DNA of 64,000 nucleotides from Hyphococcus luteus (GTDB lineage Bacteria; Pseudomonadota; Alphaproteobacteria; Caulobacterales; Parvularculaceae), in contig NZ_PJCH01000015.1 of assembly GCF_002943565.1 (NCBI RefSeq), positions 124,001-188,000 on the forward strand, read 5' to 3'. Of the stretch, positions 53,379 through 62,390 are shown piece after piece. Below the pieces are notes generated by a model. The model saw nothing but the letters and a program-made list of their open reading frames with translations, did not search any database and was not told the DNA's origin. Numbering within the stretch: the stretch's first letter is position 1; each line of letters starts with the position of its first letter. Position numbers and translations under genes: made by a program.

Positions 53379-54515
53379 TCATGAGCTCGCGCCTCCGAGC
53401 AGGGTGAAAATGCCGACGCCGACAAAATTGCCGAGCACATAGCCGAGAATGCCGGTGAGCACCCCCGGCGCGACGAGATTGCGCCATTTCAACACGATCG
53501 CGATCGCCGCCGCGATCGGCGGCCCGGCGACGCAGGCGAGCGACGCGACGACAAGCTCGGCGTAATTCAGTTTAAAGAGCGCCCCGGCGGCGACCAGAAA
53601 CACAAGATGCGTCACGAAGATGACCGCGACCATGACAAAGAGGCCGGGTGCGGCGTTCAGCATGGCGTTGATGTCCGCGCCCGCGCCGATGATCGCAAAA
53701 AAGAGATACATGAAGATCATGGCGACGATATCTTCGCCGCGCAGTTTTGCGGCGAACCGCCGGCCGAATGTCGCGACCGCAGCCATCAGCGTCGTAATGA
53801 ACAAGAGGCTGTAATTGGCGAGGCCGAGCGCGCGGGCCAGCCATTCGCTGACCGCGACCACGACCGCGGCGACGGCAAGCGAGGTCAAGAGATTGGCCAA
53901 TTGCAGCGGTTCGGGCTGAGCGCCTTCCGCCGTATCGGGCTCGCCCCAGATCGATTCCACGCGCCAGGGAAAGGCGCGGTGCAGCAGGGCCCAGGCCGCC
54001 GCCAGGTTCATCATGATTATGAAACCGACGCCGAGAATATTGTCGATGGCGAGCGCTGCGGCAAGCTCTGATGCGTTGTCGAGACGCACGGCTTCGGCGA
54101 CGGCGACGAAGTTCAACGATCCGCCGGTGTATGTCGCGCTGAAAACCCCGGCGAGCTTGGCTTCATCGGGACCGAGATCGAGAAACAGCGCGGCGATCAC
54201 GGCGCCGACCGCCGTCCCGGCCATGCCGGCGAGAAACGCGATGAGAACGCGGCCCCCTTCCCGGAAGACCTTGATGAGATCCGCCTTGATCAGGAACAGC
54301 GCAATCGCCAGCGGCACGAGATAGGACCAGATGGCGCCGTAGACCGGCGCGCTGCGCGGAATGATTCCGAAATGCGACGCCGCAATCGCCGCGATCAGGA
54401 TCAGTCCGACGCCGGAAATGCGTTTACCGAAGGCCGTGCCCTCGAGCGCCGCCGCCAGCGCCGACAAGGTCAGCAGAATGGCGAGGAGGCCGAAGATGTT
54501 GTCGGCCGCTATCAC
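53379..54515 (-). CDS. DUF819 family membrane carrier (YjcL-like)
   Basis: 378 residues with about eleven hydrophobic helices. Family markers include GTAVGAVIAALFLDLGPDEAK, YTGGSLNFVAV and CVAGPPIAAAIAIVLKW in inverted-repeat halves. DUF819 proteins often lie next to dipeptide epimerases; transport of D-Glu, dipeptides or similar anions is inferred from location. Probably in one operon with DgcA (61-bp gap) and the serine hydrolase. Confidence 0.87.
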   Translation of the reverse strand: MIAADNIFGLLAILLTLSALAAALEGTAFGKRISGVGLILIAAIAASHFGIIPRSAPVYGAIWSYLVPLAIALFLIKADLIKVFREGGRVLIAFLAGMAGTAVGAVIAALFLDLGPDEAKLAGVFSATYTGGSLNFVAVAEAVRLDNASELAAALAIDNILGVGFIIMMNLAAAWALLHRAFPWRVESIWGEPDTAEGAQPEPLQLANLLTSLAVAAVVVAVSEWLARALGLANYSLLFITTLMAAVATFGRRFAAKLRGEDIVAMIFMYLFFAIIGAGADINAMLNAAPGLFVMVAVIFVTHLVFLVAAGALFKLNYAELVVASLACVAGPPIAAAIAIVLKWRNLVAPGVLTGILGYVLGNFVGVGIFTLLGGASS

Positions 54516-54576
54516 GCGCGCCCGCCAGCCGCCGGCGACGGCCCGCCCTTTTCAGCCGGAAAAATCAAAAGCGGCT

Positions 54577-55569
54577 TCATTCAACACAGCCCCAAAACCC
54601 CGTCTGCGGCGCCGAAACGATCGCGCCGTCATAAGACATCCGGTTCGCATAATCGGACTTTAGCGCCAAAGGCCCGTCGAGATCGACGAAATCGCACAGC
54701 TGGGCGATAACGAAAGCCGGCGCCATGGAAAGCGAGGTGCCGACCATATTGCCGACCATGAGGCGTTTGCCCGCCTCTTTCGCCTCTTTCGCCAGCGCCA
54801 GCGCTTCTGTGAGGCCGCCCGTTTTGTCGAGCTTGATATTGATCATGTCATAGCGCTCGAGCGCCGCCGGCAATTCGCCGCGATGAAGGCAGCTTTCATC
54901 GGCGCAGAGCGGAATCGGCGAATGATAGCCTTCAAGCTCCTCATCCCGTCCGCGCGGCAAGGGCTGTTCGATCATGGCGACGCCGAGTTCGGCCAGGGGC
55001 TCCGTGACTTCTTTCAGCTGTTCGAACGTAAAGCCCTGATTTGCGTCGATCACCAGCGTCGCGTCGGGACGCGCTGCGCGGATCGCCGCCACGCGCTCCA
55101 CGGGCGCCTCGCCGTCGAGTTTGACTTTCAACACCGGATAGCCTTTGGCCCGTGCGGCGTTTTCCGCCATCTCGCCGGGCGTTTCCTGAATGCCGATGGT
55201 GAAAACGGTGCGCTGCGGCTTCGGCGCGACGCCCGTCATTTCCCAGACGGACTGCCCGTTGCGTTTCGCCGTCAGATCCCAGAGCGCGCAATCGACGGCG
55301 TTGCGCGCGCCGCCGGCCGGAAACAAAGTCTGCACGTCTTCCAGCGAGATCCCGCGTTCAATATCGGCGCGCGCCGCCTCGACCTGCTCGAGCAGAAGAT
55401 CGGCGTTTTCATTAAGATAATAAGCGCCGAGGCCTTCGCCGCGGCCGGCATGCCCGTCCACGACAAGTTCGACGACGATCGCATCGGCGCTGTTGAAGAC
55501 ATGGCCGGTGATCCGGAACGGCGCCTTCATGGGCCAGGACGTCTTGTGAACATTCAATTGAAGGCTCAT
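54577..55569 (-). CDS. dgcA: Enolase-superfamily epimerase (DgcA / Ala-Glu epimerase type)
   Basis: 330 residues. Mandelate-racemase/muconate-cycloisomerase fold with Lys148/150 (KVKLD), metal ligands Asp175 (IDANQ), Glu201 (EQPLP) and Asp224 (CADES), and the opposite base Lys246/249 (NIKLDKTGG). Two roles are known for close relatives: L-Ala-D/L-Glu epimerase in murein peptide use, and N-acetyl-D-Glu racemase (DgcA). Four-base overlap with a DUF1611/DgcN gene favours DgcA here. Confidence 0.88.
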   Translation of the reverse strand: MSLQLNVHKTSWPMKAPFRITGHVFNSADAIVVELVVDGHAGRGEGLGAYYLNENADLLLEQVEAARADIERGISLEDVQTLFPAGGARNAVDCALWDLTAKRNGQSVWEMTGVAPKPQRTVFTIGIQETPGEMAENAARAKGYPVLKVKLDGEAPVERVAAIRAARPDATLVIDANQGFTFEQLKEVTEPLAELGVAMIEQPLPRGRDEELEGYHSPIPLCADESCLHRGELPAALERYDMINIKLDKTGGLTEALALAKEAKEAGKRLMVGNMVGTSLSMAPAFVIAQLCDFVDLDGPLALKSDYANRMSYDGAIVSAPQTGFWGCVE

Positions 55570-56657
55570 TCGCCCTGCTCCGTTTCAAGCCGATCGATGA
55601 AAGGTCCGACGCCGTCGCGGATCGGATCCGCCACGGGAAGACCGGTTTCTTCGGCATACTGATCGTAAAGTTTCGCGCGTTCGCTTTCCGAAAGGCTGCT
55701 CGTATTGAGCGACACGCCGACAAAGCGCGCGTTTTTGTTGACGCGCCGCGCCAAGGCCAGACACAATTCGATGTTTTCTCTCGGCGGCACAAGCGAAAAT
55801 CTTTGCGGGCTTTCCATACCCAAAAGAAACTCGCGCGTCGGATCGTGACACAACACAAGCGCGTCTGGCTGCGAGCCGTGTAGAAGACCGAGACTGACGC
55901 CGGCGAAGCTCGGATGGAAAAGCGAGCCCTGCCCTTCGATGACGTCCCAATGGTTTGCCGGCGCAGACGGTGAGAGCATTTCCGCCGCGCCGGACAGGAA
56001 ATCCGCCACGACGGAGTCGATGGCGATTCCCGATCCGGCGATCATGATTCCTGTTTGCCCGGTGGCGCGGAAATCAGCCGCCCAGCCGCGCGCCCGCATC
56101 TCTTTCTCAATCGAGAGAGCGGTGTATTTCTTGCCGACGGCGCAATCGCTGCCGACCGTCAACAGGCGTTTGCCGGACCGTTTCTCGCCGGTCCCCACGG
56201 GAATGTTTTTCGGCGGCGTCCTCACATCGATGAGCCGCACGCCAGACTGGCGCGCCGCGGCCGCGATTTCCGGAAAGCTCGAAAGGCGCGCATGCATGCC
56301 GGAGACGATGTCGAGCCCGGCCCGCGCCGCGGCGGCGAGATCGGCGATCCAGGCCGCCGAGATAGACCCGCCCGACGGCGCGACGCCGATCAACAGCGAT
56401 TTGACGCCCGCCTCCGCCGCATCATCGATGCACATCTCGCGAATGCCGCCATCGACGCGGCAGCCAGGCGCGCGCATCTGCCCCGCGCATTGTTCACGCC
56501 GCCATTGAATAAGGCCGAGACCTGTCTTGGCGTGCGCGGCGTCCGCAACATCGCCGAAATAGATAAGATAAGGCGCGCGCAGCTTGATCGGCGCCGCGGT
56601 CTCTTCGAACGATTGGGGATCGGGCTCATGCGCCCAGCTCTGACTAGCGAGATTCAC
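55566..56657 (-). CDS. dgcN: DUF1611 protein, DgcN-type D-glutamate N-acetyltransferase
   Basis: 363 residues with the DUF1611 halves: an N-terminal domain (LIYFGDVADAAHAKTGLGL, GVAPSGGSIS) and a P-loop-like C-terminal domain with GSDCAVGKKYT (169-179), DFRATGQTG and NHWDVIEGQGSLFHPS. DgcN acetylates D-Glu before DgcA racemizes it, a pathway described in marine proteobacteria. Overlaps both neighbours (14 bases with YkvI, 4 with DgcA), so the three are cotranslated. Confidence 0.85.
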   Translation of the reverse strand: MNLASQSWAHEPDPQSFEETAAPIKLRAPYLIYFGDVADAAHAKTGLGLIQWRREQCAGQMRAPGCRVDGGIREMCIDDAAEAGVKSLLIGVAPSGGSISAAWIADLAAAARAGLDIVSGMHARLSSFPEIAAAARQSGVRLIDVRTPPKNIPVGTGEKRSGKRLLTVGSDCAVGKKYTALSIEKEMRARGWAADFRATGQTGIMIAGSGIAIDSVVADFLSGAAEMLSPSAPANHWDVIEGQGSLFHPSFAGVSLGLLHGSQPDALVLCHDPTREFLLGMESPQRFSLVPPRENIELCLALARRVNKNARFVGVSLNTSSLSESERAKLYDQYAEETGLPVADPIRDGVGPFIDRLETEQGE

Positions 56658-57759
56658 TCACCGCCTCCGCAAGGTTAGGTTTGGTTGCAGCAATTTTGTA
56701 AACGCCGACGGTCAGGAGCGGCGCGACGACAACGACGATAAAAGCGTAAGACAAAGCGCCGTAGCCCTTGGCGATGAGGTCGATGAGGCCGACGGCGCGT
56801 GCGAGATAGACCGCTGCGCCCAACATGACCGCCGCTATGCCGAGACGCGCCCAATGAGGAAAGCCGAGATTCTTTTCAGCGAGCGCCGAGGCGACGCGCT
56901 GATTGACGGCGTGCACGATGCCGGTCCCGGTCTCCACAAATGTGCCGAAAAGAACGATCTGAAAAACAACAAGGAACCAGACCGAGTTGAGCGCCTGAAG
57001 CACGGAAAGAACCGGCACGGGCTCCGTCTGAATGGCCGGATATTGTGAGAGCAGCGCGAGAAAGACGAACCCGGCCGGGATAATTCCGGCGGCGCCCGCG
57101 GCAAATCCCGAAATCAGGGCTTCCTTGCGCGTTTTGAGATAAGGCAGGACGAACAGCACGGCGCCGAGCGCAATCAGGTTGTAGGCGGCGTAGCGCACGC
57201 CGTCGACGGCCCAGGCGCCGCTCGCCTCGCCTTCGCCAAGCGCGTCCGTAATGGCGCCGCCAAAACGCGACGCCACCCAGAAAAAGAAAACGCCGTAAAC
57301 AGCGTACAGCACGAAGGACCACGCTGTCAGGGCGCGTTCGATCACCTTGCCGCCGAAAAAGGCGAGCGCGCCGACAGCGCCGAGAAGAAACAAGACGCCG
57401 ACGACCGGCGGCGCGCCGAGCCCCTCGGATACCATTTCGCCCGCCGCGGAGCCGAGCACCGAAAGGACAAGCAGCGCGATAAGCAAATAAAGAACCTCAA
57501 AAACGCGCCAGAAAGGACCGATCAACGCGCTGAAAAAGGTGCGGTAATCGTATCCTTTGCTTAGCCGTGCGAATTCGAAGGCGACGGACAGCATCAGCCC
57601 CCAGGCAAGCGCCGTCACGGCAAGCCCGAAAAGCCCGCCAAGGGGCCCGTGAGACAGAAAGAATTGCGCAATCTCACGGCCGGTGCCGTAGCCGCCGCCG
57701 ATGATCACGGACTGAAACACAAGCCCCGGCAACAGATATGTCTGGAAAAATCTGCTCAT
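56644..57759 (-). CDS. YkvI-family membrane protein
   Basis: 371 residues, ten or eleven helices, starting MSRFFQTYLLPGLVFQS. The GGGYGTGREIAQFF segment near the start and the unwound-helix look of helix 1 resemble APC-type carriers. YkvI proteins have no established substrate; here it is the first gene of the D-Glu operon and is a good candidate for uptake of D-Glu or a D-amino-acid peptide. Alternative upstream start at 57813. Confidence 0.8.
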   Translation of the reverse strand: MSRFFQTYLLPGLVFQSVIIGGGYGTGREIAQFFLSHGPLGGLFGLAVTALAWGLMLSVAFEFARLSKGYDYRTFFSALIGPFWRVFEVLYLLIALLVLSVLGSAAGEMVSEGLGAPPVVGVLFLLGAVGALAFFGGKVIERALTAWSFVLYAVYGVFFFWVASRFGGAITDALGEGEASGAWAVDGVRYAAYNLIALGAVLFVLPYLKTRKEALISGFAAGAAGIIPAGFVFLALLSQYPAIQTEPVPVLSVLQALNSVWFLVVFQIVLFGTFVETGTGIVHAVNQRVASALAEKNLGFPHWARLGIAAVMLGAAVYLARAVGLIDLIAKGYGALSYAFIVVVVAPLLTVGVYKIAATKPNLAEAVSESR

Positions 57760-57838
57760 TAAAACCCTGTTCGCCCATATCCGTGCGCATGCCGGTTCGG
57801 CGGCCCGCCGCAAAATACGCGCGGCGGACCGTCAGGGC

Positions 57839-60052
57839 TTAAAATTCAGCCGTCAGCATCGCGCCGATCGTACGCGGCCGGATGACGCCCGCGGTGACGA
57901 CGCCCGGCGGAAGGTCCGTGCTGGGATTGCCGCCGGAGGTCAGCCCTCTTTCATTGGTGACGTTCCGGGCGAACAGTTCAACCGAAAAACGCTCGAAGAT
58001 TAGGCCGGACCTGAGGTCTAGGGCGCCATAGGAAGGAAATTCGCTGCGTCCGTCAGGCGAGAAGTTGGAGAACTGGCTCGACTGATAACGGAACGTCCCG
58101 CCGGCGTAGCCTGTAACCTCATTCGTCAGGGGCCGCTCGTAATCGCCGCTGATGCTGAAGGAGTATTTCGGCGTGAAGGGCAGTTTGTCGCCGTCGAGAC
58201 CGCCGACGAGAATGGGATCGGTGTCCGTCGTCAGTTCGGAGTCCGTAATCGCGCCGTTCACGACGACGTTCAATCCATCGACCGGGCGCAGCGTGACCGT
58301 GGCCTCCCCGCCGACGCTCTTCGCGCCGCCCGTATTGGTGTTGACGCCGAAGCCGTTGACCACGGTGTAAAGCTGGACGTCGCTCCAATCCAGATAGAAT
58401 GCCGAAAGATCGATCCCCAGCGCATTGTCGGCGGTTTGCGCTTTCACGCCGCCTTCATAACTCAAAATCGTATCGGACTGGAACGTGAAAGGCGTTCCCG
58501 CCGGCGCTGTCGGCGGCAAGACGTTCGGTCCGCCTGGACGGAAGCCTTTCGCCACCCGCGCATAGACCGCCGCATAATCGCTCAGTTCAAAACGCGGCGC
58601 CACGGACCAGGTGAAAACGCCTTCATCGGACGTAATCTCCGGGAAGACTTCAGGCGGCCCGACAAAAAGGCCCGGAAGGCCGTCGGTTTCCTGAAACGCT
58701 GATTGATCGTTGTGGCTGAAGCGGCCGCCCGCGGTCAGATCGAAGCGTTCGCCAAGATGCAGTGTCGCATTCGCGAAAGCCGCATATTCTTCATAGTCGG
58801 ATTCGATGGCGAGATCGGCGAGCACGGGCACGCCCGGCGTCGGATTGACCGTGCCCGGATCGACAGCGGTGACGAGCTGATCGATCAGGCCGTCTTCATT
58901 GGTGTAGTAGCCGCCGATCATCCATTCAAACCGGTCGTTATCCTGCGAAGAGACCCGCACTTCCTGGGTGAACTTCCGGTAGTCGGTCTCTTGGTCCAGA
59001 ACCAGCTCCAGCGGCGGCGCCATCAGGACCGCCGAGACGAGCCCGCCAAGCGAAAACGTCATGAAGTCATCGTGAATGGTCTGGTCGAAAGTGCTGTAGC
59101 TCGTCGAGGAGACGACATTCACAGCGCCGAGATCCCAATCGATCGTGCCATTATAAACGCGGTAAGCGGCCTTGTTCGTGGAATCTGCGAAGACCGAATT
59201 GGTCAGCCCGCCGCCGATCGGATCGAGCGTCGTCGCGTCAAGTTCGATCGAGTTCGATTCGTCTGTTTTGATATCCTGCAGAACGGCGCTCAAGCGGATC
59301 GACAGATTGTCCGTCGCGTTAAACAAAAGCGACGCGCGGCCGCCGTAAGATTCGGACGGGTTGATATCCTCTTTCACATCAGAGCCGTTGGCCCCGGTGG
59401 AATCGATGAAGCCGCCGCTTTTGCGGTAAAATCCGCTGCCGCGGAAAGCGAGCCGGTCGCTTAAAGGAACGTTCAACACGCCGGCGCCGGAATAGCCCAC
59501 CTCGCCGTCTTTGACCGTTTCAACACCGGCGCGCACGCGCCCCTCGAATGCATCCGTGCTGGGCTTGGCGGTGACGAATTTCAGCGTGCCGCCCAGCGAA
59601 TTGGCGCCGTAAAGCGTCCCCTGGGGGCCGCGCAGCACCTCGACCCGCTCCACATCGAAGGTGTCGAAGTCGCCGGCGAGAATGCCGGCGTTCACCAAGC
59701 CGGTGCTCGAGCCGAACGGCGTTTCATCCACATAAACCGCAACCGTCGACGCGACGCCGCCGGTGTTGACGCCGCGCATGATCAGCCGCCCTTCCCCGGG
59801 CGTGCTCTGATTGAGCTGCAGCCCCGGCACGAGGGCCAGGTAATCCTGAAAGTTGGTGGCGTTCAGCCGCTCCAGCGTTTCGCCGCCGACGACACTGACC
59901 GACAAGGGCACTTCCTGCAGCGTCTGCGTCCGCTTTTGCGCCGTCACCGTAATGACGTCGCGGTCTTCCCCGTCTTCCTGCGCATAGGCCGAAACGCTCA
60001 GCGCCGCGAAGGCCGCGCCCGCCAGCAGCACTGCTTTGTTGCGGTGATTCAT
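57839..60052 (-). CDS. TonB-dependent outer-membrane receptor
   Basis: About 737 residues. Signal peptide ends near SAYAQ; then DVITVTAQKR as TonB-box region, plug domain (LQEVPLSVSVVGGETLERLN) and barrel ending in MLTAEF. No STN domain. The second Met is chosen because GGAG lies 6 bases upstream. It is 79 bp before the YkvI gene on the same strand, which suggests it imports the peptides or sugars processed by this locus rather than iron. The ligand cannot be read. Confidence 0.9.
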   Translation of the reverse strand: MNHRNKAVLLAGAAFAALSVSAYAQEDGEDRDVITVTAQKRTQTLQEVPLSVSVVGGETLERLNATNFQDYLALVPGLQLNQSTPGEGRLIMRGVNTGGVASTVAVYVDETPFGSSTGLVNAGILAGDFDTFDVERVEVLRGPQGTLYGANSLGGTLKFVTAKPSTDAFEGRVRAGVETVKDGEVGYSGAGVLNVPLSDRLAFRGSGFYRKSGGFIDSTGANGSDVKEDINPSESYGGRASLLFNATDNLSIRLSAVLQDIKTDESNSIELDATTLDPIGGGLTNSVFADSTNKAAYRVYNGTIDWDLGAVNVVSSTSYSTFDQTIHDDFMTFSLGGLVSAVLMAPPLELVLDQETDYRKFTQEVRVSSQDNDRFEWMIGGYYTNEDGLIDQLVTAVDPGTVNPTPGVPVLADLAIESDYEEYAAFANATLHLGERFDLTAGGRFSHNDQSAFQETDGLPGLFVGPPEVFPEITSDEGVFTWSVAPRFELSDYAAVYARVAKGFRPGGPNVLPPTAPAGTPFTFQSDTILSYEGGVKAQTADNALGIDLSAFYLDWSDVQLYTVVNGFGVNTNTGGAKSVGGEATVTLRPVDGLNVVVNGAITDSELTTDTDPILVGGLDGDKLPFTPKYSFSISGDYERPLTNEVTGYAGGTFRYQSSQFSNFSPDGRSEFPSYGALDLRSGLIFERFSVELFARNVTNERGLTSGGNPSTDLPPGVVTAGVIRPRTIGAMLTAEF

Positions 60053-60331
60053 ATCCATCTCCTTTGCCCCTCCGGCGCGTCGCGCCCGCAGCCATTTTTT
60101 TAGCTGCCTTATTTTTTTATAAGGCATTTTTCTTTTCATGGATACCCGCTTTATCGATTTTCAAAGAGGTCTTTCCTATTGTTGCCGCCAGAACACATGA
60201 GAAGCCCGGAAAAGCCGGAGAACGCACGCATAAGGCGACCCCGATAGGCGGCGCGCCGCCATAAGAGGCAATGGAGAGGCCGATCCCGGCCGCCAATAGA
60301 GAAATGTCAGAGGACGGAAAGCGCGGAAATC

Positions 60332-61030
60332 TTATTCCGGCTGCGCCGGCAGACGCAGGTCCTGCGTATAAAGCTGATCGTGCAGAAAGATCGCGTCCAG
60401 CACCCGCTCCTCGCAGATTGCCAGAATTTTGTGGGTCTGCTCGCGGATCTCGTCCGCATGATCGTTTTTCACCGCTTCCAGCAATTCGCGCTGATGCTCC
60501 CAAGTAAAGGGCAGAATGCGTTTCATCTTCACATAGAGCCAGTAGATGCGCATGGTGGTGTCTTCGAGCTGGCTGATCCAATGCATTAACAGCGGGTATT
60601 TCAGCTGCTGCGCCACATAGAGATTAAAGCGCTTATTGGCCTTTAAAAGCTTCAACGCCGTGCGGTCGTCCGTGATCGGCCCTTTGAAGGAGATGGCGTC
60701 GTTCAGCTTGACGAACTTGTCATAGTCCACCTGCGCTGCGGCCATGGCGAAAATATTCGGCTGCAACATTTTGCGCATGGCGAAGTTCTGTTTCACGTCG
60801 AGCAAAGTGAGCGGCGCGACGCGCGTCACCCGCGGCGAGATGGACACGAGAAACTGCTGCGCGGTCAGCTGCTCCATGATGTTGCGCGCCGTGGTGCGGC
60901 TGATGTCGAACATCTCCGTCAGGATGTTTTCGGAAACTTTCTGGCTCGGCGCGAGCCGCTGCGTGACAATGGCGTCCATGATTTCCTCATAGACCACCCC
61001 GCTGTCCGATCCGTTCTGCATCTTTTTCAT
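60332..61030 (-). CDS. GntR/FadR-type regulator
   Basis: 232 residues. Winged helix at about 12-75 (VTQRLAPSQKVSENILTEMF, SRTTARNIMEQL) and an FCD-type helical ligand domain (residues about 80-225). Divergent from the M19 dipeptidase gene and upstream of the receptor and DgcN/DgcA operon, so it is the natural local regulator. The ligand may be D-Glu or a dipeptide (inference). Confidence 0.87.
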   Translation of the reverse strand: MKKMQNGSDSGVVYEEIMDAIVTQRLAPSQKVSENILTEMFDISRTTARNIMEQLTAQQFLVSISPRVTRVAPLTLLDVKQNFAMRKMLQPNIFAMAAAQVDYDKFVKLNDAISFKGPITDDRTALKLLKANKRFNLYVAQQLKYPLLMHWISQLEDTTMRIYWLYVKMKRILPFTWEHQRELLEAVKNDHADEIREQTHKILAICEERVLDAIFLHDQLYTQDLRLPAQPE

Positions 61031-61086
61031 CGTTTTCGTCTAAGCCTTTAGATTTTCAGCGAAAATTGACGGATTTCCATGGTTTA

Positions 61087-61110
61087 GTCCAGAAAAATGA
61101 ATTTTTGGAC
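61087..61110. promoter_or_regulatory. GTCCA/TGGAC inverted repeat, GntR operator candidate
   Basis: GTCCA (61087-61091) and TGGAC (61106-61110) flank an AT-rich quasi-symmetrical centre in the 162-bp divergent gap between the GntR gene and the dipeptidase. Confidence 0.45.
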
Positions 61111-61192
61111 GCCTTATTTTAAATTACGGCTGTTAAATTATATTCAATAGGGTAAGCTTTCGCCCGATGGGGGACATTTTGGGGATAAAAGC

Positions 61193-62356
61193 ATGACGAA
61201 ATCCGCCCTGTCGCGACGCAGCGTTCTTAAAACCGCGTCAGCAGCCATCGCCGCGCCCATGATCAATATCGGGGCCTACAGTCTCGGCGCCGCAAGCGAG
61301 CGGGTTTATTCCGCCAAGGTGATCGACCTCGTCAATCGCAGCCTTGTCATCGACATGCTGTCCGTGCTTGCCAATCTCGGCCAGGCCATGACGGCGGTAT
61401 TCAGCGACAATCCCAAACTCCTCGACCCCTACGCCATCACTGACGAACAGATCGAAAAGATCCGCGCAAGCGGCGTCAATATCTATCATCCGGCTGTCGG
61501 GCTTGGCGGCTATGAAGAAGGGCTTGAATTCGTCGCGCGGCTCAACGCCTACGCCGACGAAAGGCCGGACGTCTTCCGGCGCATCACCAGCATCGCCGAT
61601 ATGGAAGAAGCCTGGAAAAACGGCAAGATCGGCTATATTGTCGGCATACAGAACGCTGAACATTTCAATACGCCTGACGACGTCAATGTGTTTTATCATC
61701 TCGGCCAGCGCGTCAGCCAGCTCACGTACAACAAGCAAAATCTGATCGGCGCCGGATCGACGGACCGGGTTGACGGCGGCGTCAGCGATTTCGGCGCGGC
61801 GATTATCGCCCGCATGAACGAACTCGGCATGGCGGTCGATGTCTCCCATTGCGGCGACCAGACGACGCTTGACTCCTTCGACATTTCCACCGCGCCGGTG
61901 CTCATCACTCATTCCAACGTCCGCAAGCTGGCCGGCGGCCATGTTCGCTGCAAAACGGATGAAGCCATCCGGAAAATGGCGAAATCCGGCGGCGTCATGG
62001 GCATAAGCGGCGTGCGCAATTTCGTGCGCGATAAAGAGCCGACCACCATCGAGCACATGCTCGATCATTTCGACTATGTGGCGAAAATGGTCGGCGTCGA
62101 ACATCTGGGCGTCGGCTCCGATATGGATCCGGACGGCTATGACGATATTCCCGAACCCGGCTACAGCGCGCTCAAGAACAGCTACAAGGGCGCATACAAG
62201 TTTCGCGGCAAGATCGACACGGACGGTTTCGATCATCCCAAAAAAATCTACGATCTTACAGAAGGGCTGATCCGCCGGGGCTATTCCGACGCCGACATCG
62301 AACTCATTCTCGGCGGCAACTTCAAACGCGCTCTTGGCGACATCTGGAAATCGTAA
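61193..62356 (+). CDS. Exported M19 (renal-dipeptidase-like) peptidase
   Basis: 387 residues with a Tat-type leader (LSRRSVLKTA). M19 landmarks: NAEHFNT, VDVSHCGDQTT, ITHSNVRKL and GVGSDMDP. The first metal motif DGHxD is absent: the matching segment reads VIDMLSVLA (52-60), so one zinc site is altered. M19 enzymes cleave dipeptides, often with a D-residue at the C-end, which fits release of D-Glu. Divergent from the GntR gene; leads a two-gene operon. Confidence 0.85.
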   Translation: MTKSALSRRSVLKTASAAIAAPMINIGAYSLGAASERVYSAKVIDLVNRSLVIDMLSVLANLGQAMTAVFSDNPKLLDPYAITDEQIEKIRASGVNIYHPAVGLGGYEEGLEFVARLNAYADERPDVFRRITSIADMEEAWKNGKIGYIVGIQNAEHFNTPDDVNVFYHLGQRVSQLTYNKQNLIGAGSTDRVDGGVSDFGAAIIARMNELGMAVDVSHCGDQTTLDSFDISTAPVLITHSNVRKLAGGHVRCKTDEAIRKMAKSGGVMGISGVRNFVRDKEPTTIEHMLDHFDYVAKMVGVEHLGVGSDMDPDGYDDIPEPGYSALKNSYKGAYKFRGKIDTDGFDHPKKIYDLTEGLIRRGYSDADIELILGGNFKRALGDIWKS

Positions 62357-62390
62357 ACCCGCATAATCTGAACCCTTCGGGAGAAAACAC

